A stretch of DNA of 64,000 bases from an uncultured Acetatifactor sp. (lineage in GTDB: Bacteria > Bacillota > Clostridia > Lachnospirales > Lachnospiraceae). The DNA lies in assembly GCA_910584375.1 (NCBI GenBank), contig CAJUAH010000005.1, positions 119,329-183,328 on the forward strand, given 5' to 3'. The notes below the pieces were generated by a model that saw only the letters and a program-made list of their open reading frames with translations, made no database searches and had not been told where the DNA came from. A program made the position numbers and the translations under genes. The first letter of the stretch is position 1, and each line of letters opens with the position of its first letter. Below, piece after piece: positions 26,647 through 34,897 of this stretch.

Positions 26647-27831
26647 ATGAATAAGGGTTACAGATGGACGGTAAACGCCTGTTTCATCGGTTATATCATC
26701 CAGGCCATAGTGAATAATTTTGTGCCGCTGCTCTTTTTGACATTCCAGAGCAGTTACGGCATCCCCCTGTCCCGGATCACGCTGCTGATCACGGTGAATT
26801 TTGCCGTGCAGCTTACCGTGGATCTGGCGTCGGTAGCCTTTGTGGATAAGATAGGCTACAGGCTTTCCATGCTGATCGCCCACGGCATGTCTGCGCTGGG
26901 GCTGGCGGGGCTGACTGTCTGGCCCAGCATACTACAGGACGCTTACGCGGGACTGCTCATCTCCGTGGTCTGTTACGCCGTGGGCGGCGGACTGCTGGAG
27001 GTGCTGGTCAGTCCGGTGATGGAGTCCTGTCCTATGGATAACAAGGAAAAAGCCATGAGCATGCTCCATTCCTTTTACTGCTGGGGACAGGTGGGCGTGG
27101 TGTTGGTCTCCACCGTATTTTTCCGCGTATTCGGCATCGGCAGATGGTGGATACTGGCTCTTTTGTGGGCCCTGGTTCCCATCGCCAACGGCATACTGTT
27201 TGCCAGAGTTCCCATCGCCCCGCTGATAGAGGACGGAGAAAAAGGTCTGACGGTGCGGGAACTTTTTGGGATGCGGCAGTTCTGGCTGCTGATGCTGATG
27301 ATGGTCTGCGCAGGAGCCAGCGAGTTGTCCGTGAGCCAGTGGGCATCTACTTTTGCGGAAAAGGGACTGGGGATCAGCAAGACGCTGGGGGATCTGACGG
27401 GCCCCATGTTCTTTGCGCTGCTGATGGGATGCTCCAGAGCGTTTTACGGAAAATATGGGGAGAGGGTGGCGCTGGATCGTTTCATGACCGGGAGCGCGCT
27501 GCTCTGTGTGATCTCCTATCTGTGCATCTCTCTGGTACCCGTTCCCTGGATCGGCCTCTTGGGCTGCGGTCTGTGCGGGCTGTCCGTGGGAATCATGTGG
27601 CCCGGAACTTTCAGCAGGGCCACCGCCTCCGTCAAAAGGGGCGGTACCGCTATGTTTGCCCTGCTGGCATTGGGCGGAGATATCGGCTGCTCCGGCGGGC
27701 CTACGCTGGTGGGATTCGTCTCCGGGGCATTCGGCGACGACCTGCACAGAGGGATACTGGCGGGGATTGTGTTTCCTGTAGTATTGCTGGTAGGACTGTT
27801 TGCGCTGAAACGCAGGGAATCAAAAGTATAA
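26647..27831 (+). CDS. Major facilitator superfamily transporter
   Basis: 394 residues with about 12 membrane segments and the MFS loop pattern after segment 2 (DLASVAFVDKIGYRLSM). It resembles the fucose-permease-like/ sugar MFS group often seen in Clostridia; substrate cannot be told. Start follows GGAGGATC. There is no operon partner; spoIVA is downstream on the same strand after 195 bases. Confidence 0.88.
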   Translation: MNKGYRWTVNACFIGYIIQAIVNNFVPLLFLTFQSSYGIPLSRITLLITVNFAVQLTVDLASVAFVDKIGYRLSMLIAHGMSALGLAGLTVWPSILQDAYAGLLISVVCYAVGGGLLEVLVSPVMESCPMDNKEKAMSMLHSFYCWGQVGVVLVSTVFFRVFGIGRWWILALLWALVPIANGILFARVPIAPLIEDGEKGLTVRELFGMRQFWLLMLMMVCAGASELSVSQWASTFAEKGLGISKTLGDLTGPMFFALLMGCSRAFYGKYGERVALDRFMTGSALLCVISYLCISLVPVPWIGLLGCGLCGLSVGIMWPGTFSRATASVKRGGTAMFALLALGGDIGCSGGPTLVGFVSGAFGDDLHRGILAGIVFPVVLLVGLFALKRRESKV

Positions 27832-27848
27832 TTTTATGAGGGAAGTCA

Positions 27849-27926
27849 ATGATGAAAGAGAATATGTCAAAAAGCCGGATGATCGACGATATTGTCTTGG
27901 ATCTGCAAAAAAAATTACGGCTGTAA
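27849..27926 (+). CDS. Possible 25-residue peptide between MFS gene and spoIVA
   Basis: MMKENMSKSRMIDDIVLDLQ followed by KKLRL, with GAGGGAAG three bases upstream of the ATG. Amphipathic and charged. It could be a real small protein or a chance frame; an A8 run lies inside. No family recognised. Confidence 0.3.
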   Translation: MMKENMSKSRMIDDIVLDLQKKLRL

Positions 27927-27979
27927 GGTGACGGCTGTTCAGGAGATGATTCAATATAAGGAATAGAAGCATGGATGGA

Positions 27980-28021
27980 GAACCTTCCGCATATACATAT
28001 ACCAGTATAGGCGGGAGGTTC
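27980..28021 (+). promoter_or_regulatory. Hairpin that includes the spoIVA ribosome binding site
   Basis: GAACCTTCCGC (27980-27990) pairs with GCGGGAGGTTC (28011-28021) with one G-U pair; the right arm contains the GGGAGG that precedes ATG 28027. It can act as a terminator-like stem of the upstream unit or mask the spoIVA ribosome binding site. Confidence 0.55.
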
Positions 28022-28026
28022 TTTAT

Positions 28027-29514
28027 ATGGAAAATCATACAATGAATACTTATGACCTCTATCATGATATACAGCAGCGGACCGGAGGGGAGATCTACAT
28101 CGGCGTGCTGGGGCCTGTGCGCACGGGAAAATCAACGTTTATCAAGCGTTTTATGGACGTGATGGTTCTACCCTATATGGAGGATGAACACGCCAGGACC
28201 CGTGCCATGGATGAACTGCCTCAGAGTGCCGGAGGACGTACCATCACCACTACGGAGCCAAAATTCATACCCAAGGAGGCTGCTCATGTGGTGTTGAATG
28301 AGGATGTGGAGGTGGATGTACGGCTGATCGACTGCGTGGGCTACATGGTGGACGGCGCGGCCGGGCACATGGAGGAAAACGCGGAGCGGATGGTAAAGAC
28401 GCCGTGGTTTGACAATGAGATTCCCTTTACCAAGGCAGCGGAGATCGGCACCGATAAGGTCATGAACGATCACTCCACCATCGGATTGGTGATCACCACG
28501 GACGGCAGTTTCGGAGAGCTCCCAAGGGAGAGCTTTCTGCCGGCGGAGGAAAAGACCATAGGCGCCCTGAAAAAATTACATAAACCTTTTCTGGTTCTTT
28601 TAAACAGTCAGAAACCCTACTCGGAGGAGACGAAAACGCTGGCGGAGCAAATGCAGGAGAAATACGGCATCGCCGTCCTGCCGGTAAACTGCGAGCAGTT
28701 GAAAAAGGAGGATATCCATAAGATCCTGGAGAACGTGCTGTATGAGTTCCCTATCTCGGTGATCGAGTTCTATATGCCCAAATGGGTGGAGATGCTGCCC
28801 AGGGAAAACCGGATGAAACAGGAGCTGATCGAGCGGGTGAAAGGGATCATGAAAGAGTATACGACCCTGCGGGACTGTCTGGAACACCCCATCGCCATCG
28901 ACAGCCAGTATGTGAAACGCACCAAAGTGGATCAGATATCCCTGAGCGACGGCTGTGTTAAGATCCAACTGGACGCGGACGACGCCTACTACTATGAGAT
29001 GCTCACGGAGATGGTGGGAGAGGACATCGAGGACGAATATCAACTGCTTTCCAAGCTGCAGGAATTTGCCAGGATGAAGTCCGAGTATTCCAAGGTACTT
29101 CAGGCGGTAAACATGGTGCGGATGAAAGGCTATGGCGTGGTGATGCCCATGAAGGACGAGATCGTCTTAAACCAGCCGGAAGTCATACGCCACGGCAACA
29201 AATACGGGGTGAAGATCAAGGCCGTAAGCCCTTCTATTCACATGATCAAGGCCAACATCGAGACGGAGATCGCCCCTATCGTGGGAACCCAGGAGCAGGC
29301 CGAAGACTTGATCCAGTATATCAACAATACCGACCACGAGGGAGAGGGGATCTGGGAGACCAATATCTTCGGAAAATCGGTGGAGCAACTGGTAAATGAC
29401 GGAATTGCCACCAAGATTGCTTCCATCGGCGACGAATGCCAGGTAAAATTGCAGGATACCATGCAGAAAATTGTCAACGACAGCAATGGAGGGATGATCT
29501 GCATTATCATTTAA
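28027..29514 (+). CDS. spoIVA: Stage IV sporulation protein A (spore coat morphogenetic ATPase)
   Basis: ATPase that polymerises on the forespore surface as the base of the spore coat. TRAFAC-like Walker A GPVRTGKST (29-37), the LIDCVGYMVDGAAGHMEE segment and the C-terminal motif ending NGGMICIII match the family; 495 residues is the normal length. Its presence indicates a spore-former. Two ATGs (28027, 28042) are possible; the first is closer to GGGAGG. Confidence 0.97.
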   Translation: MENHTMNTYDLYHDIQQRTGGEIYIGVLGPVRTGKSTFIKRFMDVMVLPYMEDEHARTRAMDELPQSAGGRTITTTEPKFIPKEAAHVVLNEDVEVDVRLIDCVGYMVDGAAGHMEENAERMVKTPWFDNEIPFTKAAEIGTDKVMNDHSTIGLVITTDGSFGELPRESFLPAEEKTIGALKKLHKPFLVLLNSQKPYSEETKTLAEQMQEKYGIAVLPVNCEQLKKEDIHKILENVLYEFPISVIEFYMPKWVEMLPRENRMKQELIERVKGIMKEYTTLRDCLEHPIAIDSQYVKRTKVDQISLSDGCVKIQLDADDAYYYEMLTEMVGEDIEDEYQLLSKLQEFARMKSEYSKVLQAVNMVRMKGYGVVMPMKDEIVLNQPEVIRHGNKYGVKIKAVSPSIHMIKANIETEIAPIVGTQEQAEDLIQYINNTDHEGEGIWETNIFGKSVEQLVNDGIATKIASIGDECQVKLQDTMQKIVNDSNGGMICIII

Positions 29515-29529
29515 GAGAAAACAGTACGC

Positions 29530-29564
29530 AATCGGGAGCCAATATGTGCAGACGGCTCCCGATT
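29530..29564. terminator. Bidirectional hairpin between spoIVA and the Rpn-like gene
   Basis: AATCGGGAGCC (29530-29540) and GGCTCCCGATT (29554-29564), an 11-bp perfect inverted repeat between convergent genes. Confidence 0.75.
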
Positions 29565-29578
29565 TCCGCGTACAAAGC

Positions 29579-30568
29579 TTATCCATTACAGCCGGTTTTT
29601 TCCATAAAATCGGCCAAACTGTCGCAATGCGCGGCAATGTGAGTCCAGGCGCGCAACGTGGAAATATCTGTCTGTCCGGTGATGCGCGCCTGTAAATCCG
29701 CAGGCACATTGCCGTGTGCCGCCAGGAACTCAAGAATAGTGGCAGCGCGTTCCGTCAGCATCCCTTCAGCCAGTCCATCCTCCCGGGCATACTGTTTCAT
29801 CAGCCGAATGTGTTTTTTCTCATCAAATTCTGTCAGCGCTCTCAACATACCCAATACCCCCGATCTGTTTTCTCTGAGAAAATCCGTGAGGATCCCCTGT
29901 TCCAGACAGTAGGATACAGCCTCTTCCACGGCAGTTTTTATGGGGAATCCGCTGGCCAGATCCTCCTTGATCCGCCCCACCAGACTGGCATATTCCCACA
30001 GTCTGGGGCACTGGCGCATCAGATTCCGGTTATGGCCAAGGTTGATGTTGCGCAGATGGACTGTCAATTCCAGGTCTGCCGGAACATCCTTGTTCTGGAA
30101 CGCGTCAGAGAGCCGCAGCAGTTCTTCGTCCGCGGTTCTTTTATCCCCGTTGTAAAATACCACACACTGAGGCGTGGGCAGCATTACCAGTTTTTCCCCG
30201 TAAATATCCGTATTCTGTCTGTGCGTGATCCTGTCATACTCCTCCGCGATATACAACAGAAAGCGCAGAGGCATGTTAGGATTGTAAGTGCTCTGGTGTT
30301 CATAAAGATTGAGGACACCGGCAATTACAAAGGCCAGATCATTCACCATCTTCATATAGATGATGTTGTCCAGCGTAACGACGGTCAGCTGGCTGGAATC
30401 CGTATACGCGGTGCCGTTTAACGCGTTATACAGTTGCAGCAATGCCTCCCTGTCCTGCCCGAAGAGAGCACAGAACAGGCGATCCTTGTACTTTCTGTTG
30501 ATATGCGGTCGGCGCATATACACGTTCAGGCGTGGCCTGATGCCTGGGAAGATACCCTTTTTCCCCAT
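29579..30568 (-). CDS. Rpn/PD-(D/E)XK nuclease family transposase-like protein
   Basis: 329 residues, family of recombination-promoting nucleases often labelled putative transposase. N-terminal INRKYKDRLFCALFGQDRE, LTVVTLDNIIYMKMVNDLAF (nuclease acidic residues) and NLYEHQSTYNPNMPLR are typical, and the C-terminal half carries helical repeats ending in AREDGLAEGM. ATG 30568 follows CAGGAGG on the minus strand; longer frames upstream lack support. No inverted repeats or target duplications are visible, so it is not an obvious insertion sequence. Confidence 0.85.
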   Translation of the reverse strand: MGKKGIFPGIRPRLNVYMRRPHINRKYKDRLFCALFGQDREALLQLYNALNGTAYTDSSQLTVVTLDNIIYMKMVNDLAFVIAGVLNLYEHQSTYNPNMPLRFLLYIAEEYDRITHRQNTDIYGEKLVMLPTPQCVVFYNGDKRTADEELLRLSDAFQNKDVPADLELTVHLRNINLGHNRNLMRQCPRLWEYASLVGRIKEDLASGFPIKTAVEEAVSYCLEQGILTDFLRENRSGVLGMLRALTEFDEKKHIRLMKQYAREDGLAEGMLTERAATILEFLAAHGNVPADLQARITGQTDISTLRAWTHIAAHCDSLADFMEKTGCNG

Positions 30569-30906
30569 AAAAACCTCCTGCATATTGCAGACAAACCTGT
30601 TTTGTCCGCAAATAAGAACCAAGGCAGAGGTACAGTATCCACCCGAAACAGATCCAGCCCTGCCAATTAACATGGTAATGATTGAGTCACTGGCAGAAAC
30701 TGCCTGAACTGTAAAGAATACAAGATTCACAGATAACTCATACAGACAGTATGGCATGGAATGCGGAATCTGTCAAATGTTTTTTCTTATCATTCTTTTT
30801 CGCAACTCACAGTTGCAAAAATTCCAAGAAAAATTGGTAGATAAATTCCAGGCGGACAGATATAATAAAGACAAGTCCGCGGAATTAAGCCAGAAGGAGA
30901 AAAATT
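30569..30906. other. Intergenic region between the divergent Rpn-like and HTH-VOC genes
   Basis: No gene seen. It holds the palindrome GCAACT-CAC-AGTTGC (30802-30816), a possible operator for the HTH-VOC regulator, and a TATAAT at about 30862-30867 without a good -35 box. AT-rich just before the HTH-VOC gene. Confidence 0.4.
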
Positions 30907-31530
30907 ATGAGCATCGGAAACAGAATACAAAAGCTGCGCATAGACAACGGCCTGACGCAGGAGCAGCTGGCCGAAAAGCTGTCCGTATCCCGGCAGTCCA
31001 TATCCAAATGGGAGATGGACCAGTCGTTGCCGGAGATCGACAAGGTGGTACAGATGAGCAGATTGTTCTCAGTGGGTACAGACGATATCCTGCTGGATGC
31101 GGAAGACGTGAAAAAGCTGCGTCCCCAGGAATTGCACTTAGGCAGTGTTTACCTGATTGTGAGAGATTTTGAGGCGTCCATCGCGTTTTACGAAAAACTG
31201 CTGTCCATGACGGTATCTACCAGAAACTGCGGCAACAAGTTTGCGGAGTTTTTCTTTGACAACAAATGCCTGGCCCTCATGAATGAGGACAACCTGCCGG
31301 GACATCACTATGTGGACGGAGATCACAAGTTTGTGCTGAATTTCTGGGCGGAGGATCTGCTGAGAGAGTACCAGCGCCTGCGGGGGTTAAATATCGGCAG
31401 GATGACGGAGATCCAAAAAGTACATGAAGGATATTATCATTTTGATATCTATGACCCGGACAACAATGTCTGCGAGATCACAGGCGGATATACGGAACCG
31501 AACAAATACGAAGACGAGAACAGTATATAA
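30907..31530 (+). CDS. XRE-type HTH regulator fused to a VOC (glyoxalase/bleomycin-resistance) domain
   Basis: 207 residues. Residues 3-58 are an XRE helix-turn-helix (RIDNGLTQEQLAEKL, then SVSRQSISKWEMDQSLPE). From about residue 78 there is a VOC-fold domain (LGSVYLIVRDFEASIAFYEK, then FDIYDPDNNVCEI), as in glyoxalases and antibiotic-binding proteins. The fusion suggests a ligand-sensing repressor or autoregulated detoxification protein; neither is shown. Start follows AGAAGGAG. The zinc-ribbon gene follows after 14 bases. Confidence 0.87.
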   Translation: MSIGNRIQKLRIDNGLTQEQLAEKLSVSRQSISKWEMDQSLPEIDKVVQMSRLFSVGTDDILLDAEDVKKLRPQELHLGSVYLIVRDFEASIAFYEKLLSMTVSTRNCGNKFAEFFFDNKCLALMNEDNLPGHHYVDGDHKFVLNFWAEDLLREYQRLRGLNIGRMTEIQKVHEGYYHFDIYDPDNNVCEITGGYTEPNKYEDENSI

Positions 31531-31544
31531 ATGGAGGGAAAAAG

Positions 31545-31814
31545 ATGAATACGGTATGTCAGAGCTGTAGTATGCGGATGGGAACGAACGACCATGGAAA
31601 GAACGCCGATGGCAGTGTAAATGAGGATTATTGCAAATACTGCTATCCCAATGGAAGTTTTGGAAAAGACGAGACGATGGAGGAGATGATAGAGAGCTGC
31701 ATCCCGTTCTGGGTTCAGGACGGAGACGCAAAGACCCCGGAGGAGGCCAGAGAAAAGATGACAGCGCTGTTTCCAACGCTGAAGAGATGGAAAAAACAGG
31801 GGCTGCCGCAATAA
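31545..31814 (+). CDS. Putative zinc-ribbon protein
   Basis: 89 residues with two CXXC pairs (Cys5-Cys8 in VCQSCSMRMG and Cys30-Cys33 in YCKYCYPNG) forming a treble-clef-like zinc site, followed by a helical segment with a conserved aromatic/Pro ending. The family is common in anaerobic Firmicutes, often near transcription regulators, and has no assigned function. Start follows ATGGAGGG. Its stop codon lies in the loop of the terminator. Confidence 0.8.
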   Translation: MNTVCQSCSMRMGTNDHGKNADGSVNEDYCKYCYPNGSFGKDETMEEMIESCIPFWVQDGDAKTPEEAREKMTALFPTLKRWKKQGLPQ

Positions 31815-31836
31815 AGCGGCAGTCCCGAATTTTTTA
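31799..31836 (+). terminator. Terminator overlapping the zinc-ribbon stop codon
   Basis: GGCTGCCGC (31801-31809) pairs with GCGGCAGTC (31816-31824), loop AATAAA containing the stop codon, then GAATTTTTT. Confidence 0.85.
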
Positions 31837-31845
31837 CAAAGAGAA

Positions 31846-31874
31846 TTGCTTTTTAGGAATAAATTGGGTATAAT
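31846..31874 (+). promoter_or_regulatory. Promoter upstream of the cloverleaf leader and punA
   Basis: TTGCTT (31846-31851), 17-base spacer, TATAAT (31869-31874). The predicted start near 31881 is immediately before the first base of the cloverleaf-like structure. Confidence 0.75.
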
Positions 31875-31883
31875 GTGCGTGTA

Positions 31884-32001
31884 GGGCAGAGTCAAATGCA
31901 TAAGTAAGCAGATGCCGAGCTGGCTCGAGCATCTGTTTACTTATGCATTTGACGAGCGAAGCGACAGCGAAAACCCCTCAAGGGTTTTCGCTGCTCTGCC
32001 C
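31884..32001 (+). ncRNA. Cloverleaf-like structured element in the punA leader
   Basis: Closing stem GGGCAGAG (31884-31891) with CTCTGCCC (31994-32001) encloses two hairpins. Hairpin 1 pairs 31891-31915 with 31929-31953 (25 bp, one G-U) and extends with CGAGC/GCTCG around a two-base tip. Hairpin 2 pairs AGCGAAAACCC (31966-31976) with GGGTTTTCGCT (31982-31992). Being placed right behind a promoter, it could be a cis-regulatory RNA or small RNA; an alternative is a small palindromic repeat element. It does not match the purine riboswitch core. Confidence 0.55.
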
Positions 32002-32105
32002 GTGGTCCTCGCCGCACCACTCACAAACCACAAACCTTGCCCCAGCGCCCATCACCCCACCAGCGCCCGCCGCAAGCGAGAACCCCACAGAAAAGGAGTC
32101 CCGTC
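32002..32105 (+). promoter_or_regulatory. C-rich, G-poor leader segment before punA (possible rut site)
   Basis: The plus strand is strongly C and A rich and poor in G from about 32002 into the first 80 bases of punA, unlike the surroundings. C-over-G bubbles of this kind are the hallmark of Rho-loading sites. AAAAGGAG at the right end serves punA. Confidence 0.4.
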
Positions 32106-32942
32106 ATGTCAACCACCGCCATCTACCAAAAACTAACAAACTGCAAAACCTGCATCCGCCAAACCACCGACTTCATCCCCAAAGTAGCCATTGTCCTGGG
32201 CTCCGGCCTGGGAGATTACGCGGACACGATCCGTGTGGCGGCCCAGATCCCCTACAGCGATATCGAGGGTTTCCCCGTATCCACGGTCCCGGGCCACGAC
32301 GGACGCTTTATCTTCGGCTATGTGGACGACGTGCCGGTGGTATGCATGAAAGGCAGAGTCCACTACTATGAGGGCTATTCCATCAGCGACGTAGTTCTCC
32401 CCATACGCCTGATGAAACTGCTGGGAGCGGAGATCCTCTTTTTGACCAACGCCTCCGGCGGCGTGAACACCTCTTTCCACGCCGGGGATCTGATGCTGAT
32501 CACAGACCATATCTCCTGTTTTGCGCCCAATCCGCTGATTGGCGCCAACATTGAAGAGTTGGGAACCCGATTCCCCGACATGACCCATGTGTATGACGGC
32601 GCTTTACAGCAGATCATAAAAGATGCGGCCCAGGAGCAGCACATCTTCCTTCAACAGGGCGTATATGCCCAGCTCACCGGGCCGTCCTTTGAGACTCCGG
32701 CGGAGGTTCGCATGCTGCGCACGCTGGGCTGCGACGCAGTGGGCATGAGCACGGCGGTGGAGGCCGTGGCCGCCGCCCATATGGGCATGAAGATCTGCGG
32801 AATCTCCTGTGTCTGCAACCTGGCGGCAGGCATGACTGCCAATCCCCTGACACACAAAGAGGTGCAGGAGGCGGCGGACAAGGCGGCTCCTGTATTCAAG
32901 AGCCTGGTGACGGAATCGGTAAAACGTTTTGGAAAAATATAA
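32106..32942 (+). CDS. punA: Purine nucleoside phosphorylase, PNP-I family
   Basis: Cleaves purine (deoxy)nucleosides with phosphate to base and (deoxy)ribose 1-phosphate. Motifs of the trimeric class: IVLGSGLGDYAD, VCMKGRVHYYEGYS (phosphate site), LTNASGGVN and LTGPSFETPAEVRMLR, VGMSTAVEAVAA with the ribose/base contacts. 278 residues. ATG 32106 follows AAAAGGAG; a longer frame from 32037 runs through the C-rich leader. First codons are strikingly C-ending. cdd starts 22 bases after its stop. Confidence 0.95.
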   Translation: MSTTAIYQKLTNCKTCIRQTTDFIPKVAIVLGSGLGDYADTIRVAAQIPYSDIEGFPVSTVPGHDGRFIFGYVDDVPVVCMKGRVHYYEGYSISDVVLPIRLMKLLGAEILFLTNASGGVNTSFHAGDLMLITDHISCFAPNPLIGANIEELGTRFPDMTHVYDGALQQIIKDAAQEQHIFLQQGVYAQLTGPSFETPAEVRMLRTLGCDAVGMSTAVEAVAAAHMGMKICGISCVCNLAAGMTANPLTHKEVQEAADKAAPVFKSLVTESVKRFGKI

Positions 32943-32964
32943 AGGCGGACAGGACGGAGAAAAT

Positions 32965-33408
32965 ATGGATCAGAAGGTACAGGACAGGGAGCTGATACAG
33001 GCGGCGATCGAGGCAAGAAAGCAGGCGTACGCCCCCTACTCCGAATATCTGGTGGGAGCGGCGCTGCTTGCCGAAGACGGGGAGATTTATCGGGGCTGCA
33101 ATATCGAAAACGCCTCCTACGGGGCGACCAACTGTGCCGAGAGGACAGCTTTTTTCAAGGCGGTGAGCCAGGGAAAAAGAAACTTTCGCGCCATAGCCAT
33201 CGTGGGCGGCAGCCGGGAGGCAGAACAGGGGGCGCCTTTCCCTGACATGGCTTATCCCTGCGGTATCTGCAGACAGGTCATGCGCGAATTCTGCGGGCCG
33301 GATTTCCGGATCCTGGTGGGCCGGAGTACGGAAGATTTTCAGGAGTATACTTTGGATGAACTGTTGCCGGAGAGCTTTGGACCAGCCTGGACGCACCGGG
33401 ATGTTTGA
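32965..33408 (+). CDS. cdd: Cytidine deaminase
   Basis: Deaminates cytidine/deoxycytidine to uridine. Substrate and zinc motifs are present: YLVGAALLAEDG, GCNIENASYGATNCAERTAF (catalytic Glu in CAE) and PCGICRQVMREF with the remaining zinc cysteines. 147 residues from ATG 32965; an in-frame extension to 32929 overlaps punA and is less likely. Part of the salvage cluster. Confidence 0.95.
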   Translation: MDQKVQDRELIQAAIEARKQAYAPYSEYLVGAALLAEDGEIYRGCNIENASYGATNCAERTAFFKAVSQGKRNFRAIAIVGGSREAEQGAPFPDMAYPCGICRQVMREFCGPDFRILVGRSTEDFQEYTLDELLPESFGPAWTHRDV

Positions 33409-33518
33409 CCCGAGCCGCCGACAGACAAAGACGCGGTAAGAGTATACAACGGACAGCGGCGGGCGCTGAAACGAGCGCCCTAAATAGGGAAACCGGAAAA
33501 AAGAGGGCATAGACAAGA

Positions 33519-34823
33519 ATGAATCTAAGACTGTATAACGCCAGGATCCTGACCATGGAACCCGGCAGGGATATTTTTAGAGGAGAGATATGGGTTAAAA
33601 ACGAGAAGATCGTGTATGTGGCGGATCAGGAGGAGATCGAGCGGGAGTGGAGAGGGGAAAACGTACCCCGCATCTCCTGGGATTTCGAGATCGACTGTGA
33701 GGAAAATCTGCTGATGCCCGGCTTTAAGGACGCTCATACCCATTCCGCCATGACGTTCCTGCGCTCTGCGTCGGACGACGTGCCTTTGCAGGACTGGCTG
33801 CGGAACATTGTATTTCCGGCGGAGAAAAAACTGACGGATCAGGATATCTATCAGTTGACCCGGCTGGCGATCCTGGAGTATCTTACCAGCGGCATCACCT
33901 CGATCTTTGACATGTATCTGCGGCCGGATGTAACGGCCAGGGCCTGTCTGGACATGGGCATGCGCTGTGTGCTGGTCAGCGGCCTGAACGACTTCACCTC
34001 CTCCATAGATCAGGTGGAGGAAGAATATGTACACTGGAACCGCAAGAATCCGTTGATCACTTATCAACTTGGTTTTCATGCGGAATATACCTGCGACAAG
34101 GCGCTGATGGCGCAGCTTTCGGGACTGGCGCACCGGCACAGGGCTCCGGTATTTACCCACATGGCCGAAACCATGGACGAAGTGCGGGAGTGCAAGAAAA
34201 AATATGGCATGACCCCGGCGTTTTTCCTGGATTCTCTGGGGATGTTTGATTTTGGCGGAGGCGGCTATCACTGCGTACATATGACGGAGGAAGATATGGA
34301 CGTGTTTCGCAGGAGGCGTATGTATGTGATTACCAATCCTGCCTCCAATGCCAAACTGGCCAGCGGCGTAGCGCCTATCGTAGACTTTGTAAAAAAACAG
34401 ATTCCGGTGGCCATCGGTACCGACGGAGCCGCCAGCAACAATGCCCTGGACATGTTCAGGGAGATGTTTCTGGTATCCGGTCTGTCCAAGCTACGGGAAA
34501 TGGATGCGGCAAGCATGGATGCCATGGAGGTGCTGAAGATGGCCACGGTGAACGGGGCCAGGGCCATGCGTCTCCACAAAGCGGATGTGCTGGCCAAGGG
34601 TAAACTGGCCGATATGATCCTGCTGGATCTGCGCCAGCCCAATATGCAGCCTCTCCACAATATTCCCAAAAACGTGGTCTACAGCGGCAGCAAGGCCAAT
34701 GTGAAGATGACCATCATAGGCGGCAGGGTTCTGTACAGGAACGGCGCGTTCAACATAGGAGAAAAGCCTGAGAACATCTACAGCGCCTGCAATGCCATCG
34801 CAAAAAGGTTGTTATCTGAGTGA
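33519..34823 (+). CDS. Amidohydrolase of the SAH/MTA deaminase (TRZ/ATZ) group
   Basis: 434-residue metal-dependent hydrolase. Metal ligands in PGFKDAHTHSAMTFLR, a His in FTHMAETMDEVRE, HCVHMTEED and the Asp in AIGTDGAASNN are all present, followed by the C-terminal beta-sandwich return (VLAKGKLADMILLDL). Family members deaminate S-adenosylhomocysteine, methylthioadenosine, adenosine or guanine; placement among purine salvage genes and before a purine permease favours a purine substrate. Start follows a GAGGG. Confidence 0.88.
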   Translation: MNLRLYNARILTMEPGRDIFRGEIWVKNEKIVYVADQEEIEREWRGENVPRISWDFEIDCEENLLMPGFKDAHTHSAMTFLRSASDDVPLQDWLRNIVFPAEKKLTDQDIYQLTRLAILEYLTSGITSIFDMYLRPDVTARACLDMGMRCVLVSGLNDFTSSIDQVEEEYVHWNRKNPLITYQLGFHAEYTCDKALMAQLSGLAHRHRAPVFTHMAETMDEVRECKKKYGMTPAFFLDSLGMFDFGGGGYHCVHMTEEDMDVFRRRRMYVITNPASNAKLASGVAPIVDFVKKQIPVAIGTDGAASNNALDMFREMFLVSGLSKLREMDAASMDAMEVLKMATVNGARAMRLHKADVLAKGKLADMILLDLRQPNMQPLHNIPKNVVYSGSKANVKMTIIGGRVLYRNGAFNIGEKPENIYSACNAIAKRLLSE

Positions 34824-34897
34824 AAGCTCAGACATCAATAGTCACTGTCAATTTATTTCTAAAGAGCCGCTGACTGCGGCAGAAATGAGAGGGAAAA

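Noticed and set aside
29579..30757. Longer version of the Rpn-like protein starting at 30757
   Set aside because: The extra part has no homology-like pattern, and CAGGAGG precedes ATG 30568.
31884..32001. Guanine/adenine riboswitch upstream of punA
   Set aside because: A three-way junction shape is possible, but the conserved core and loop sequences are absent.
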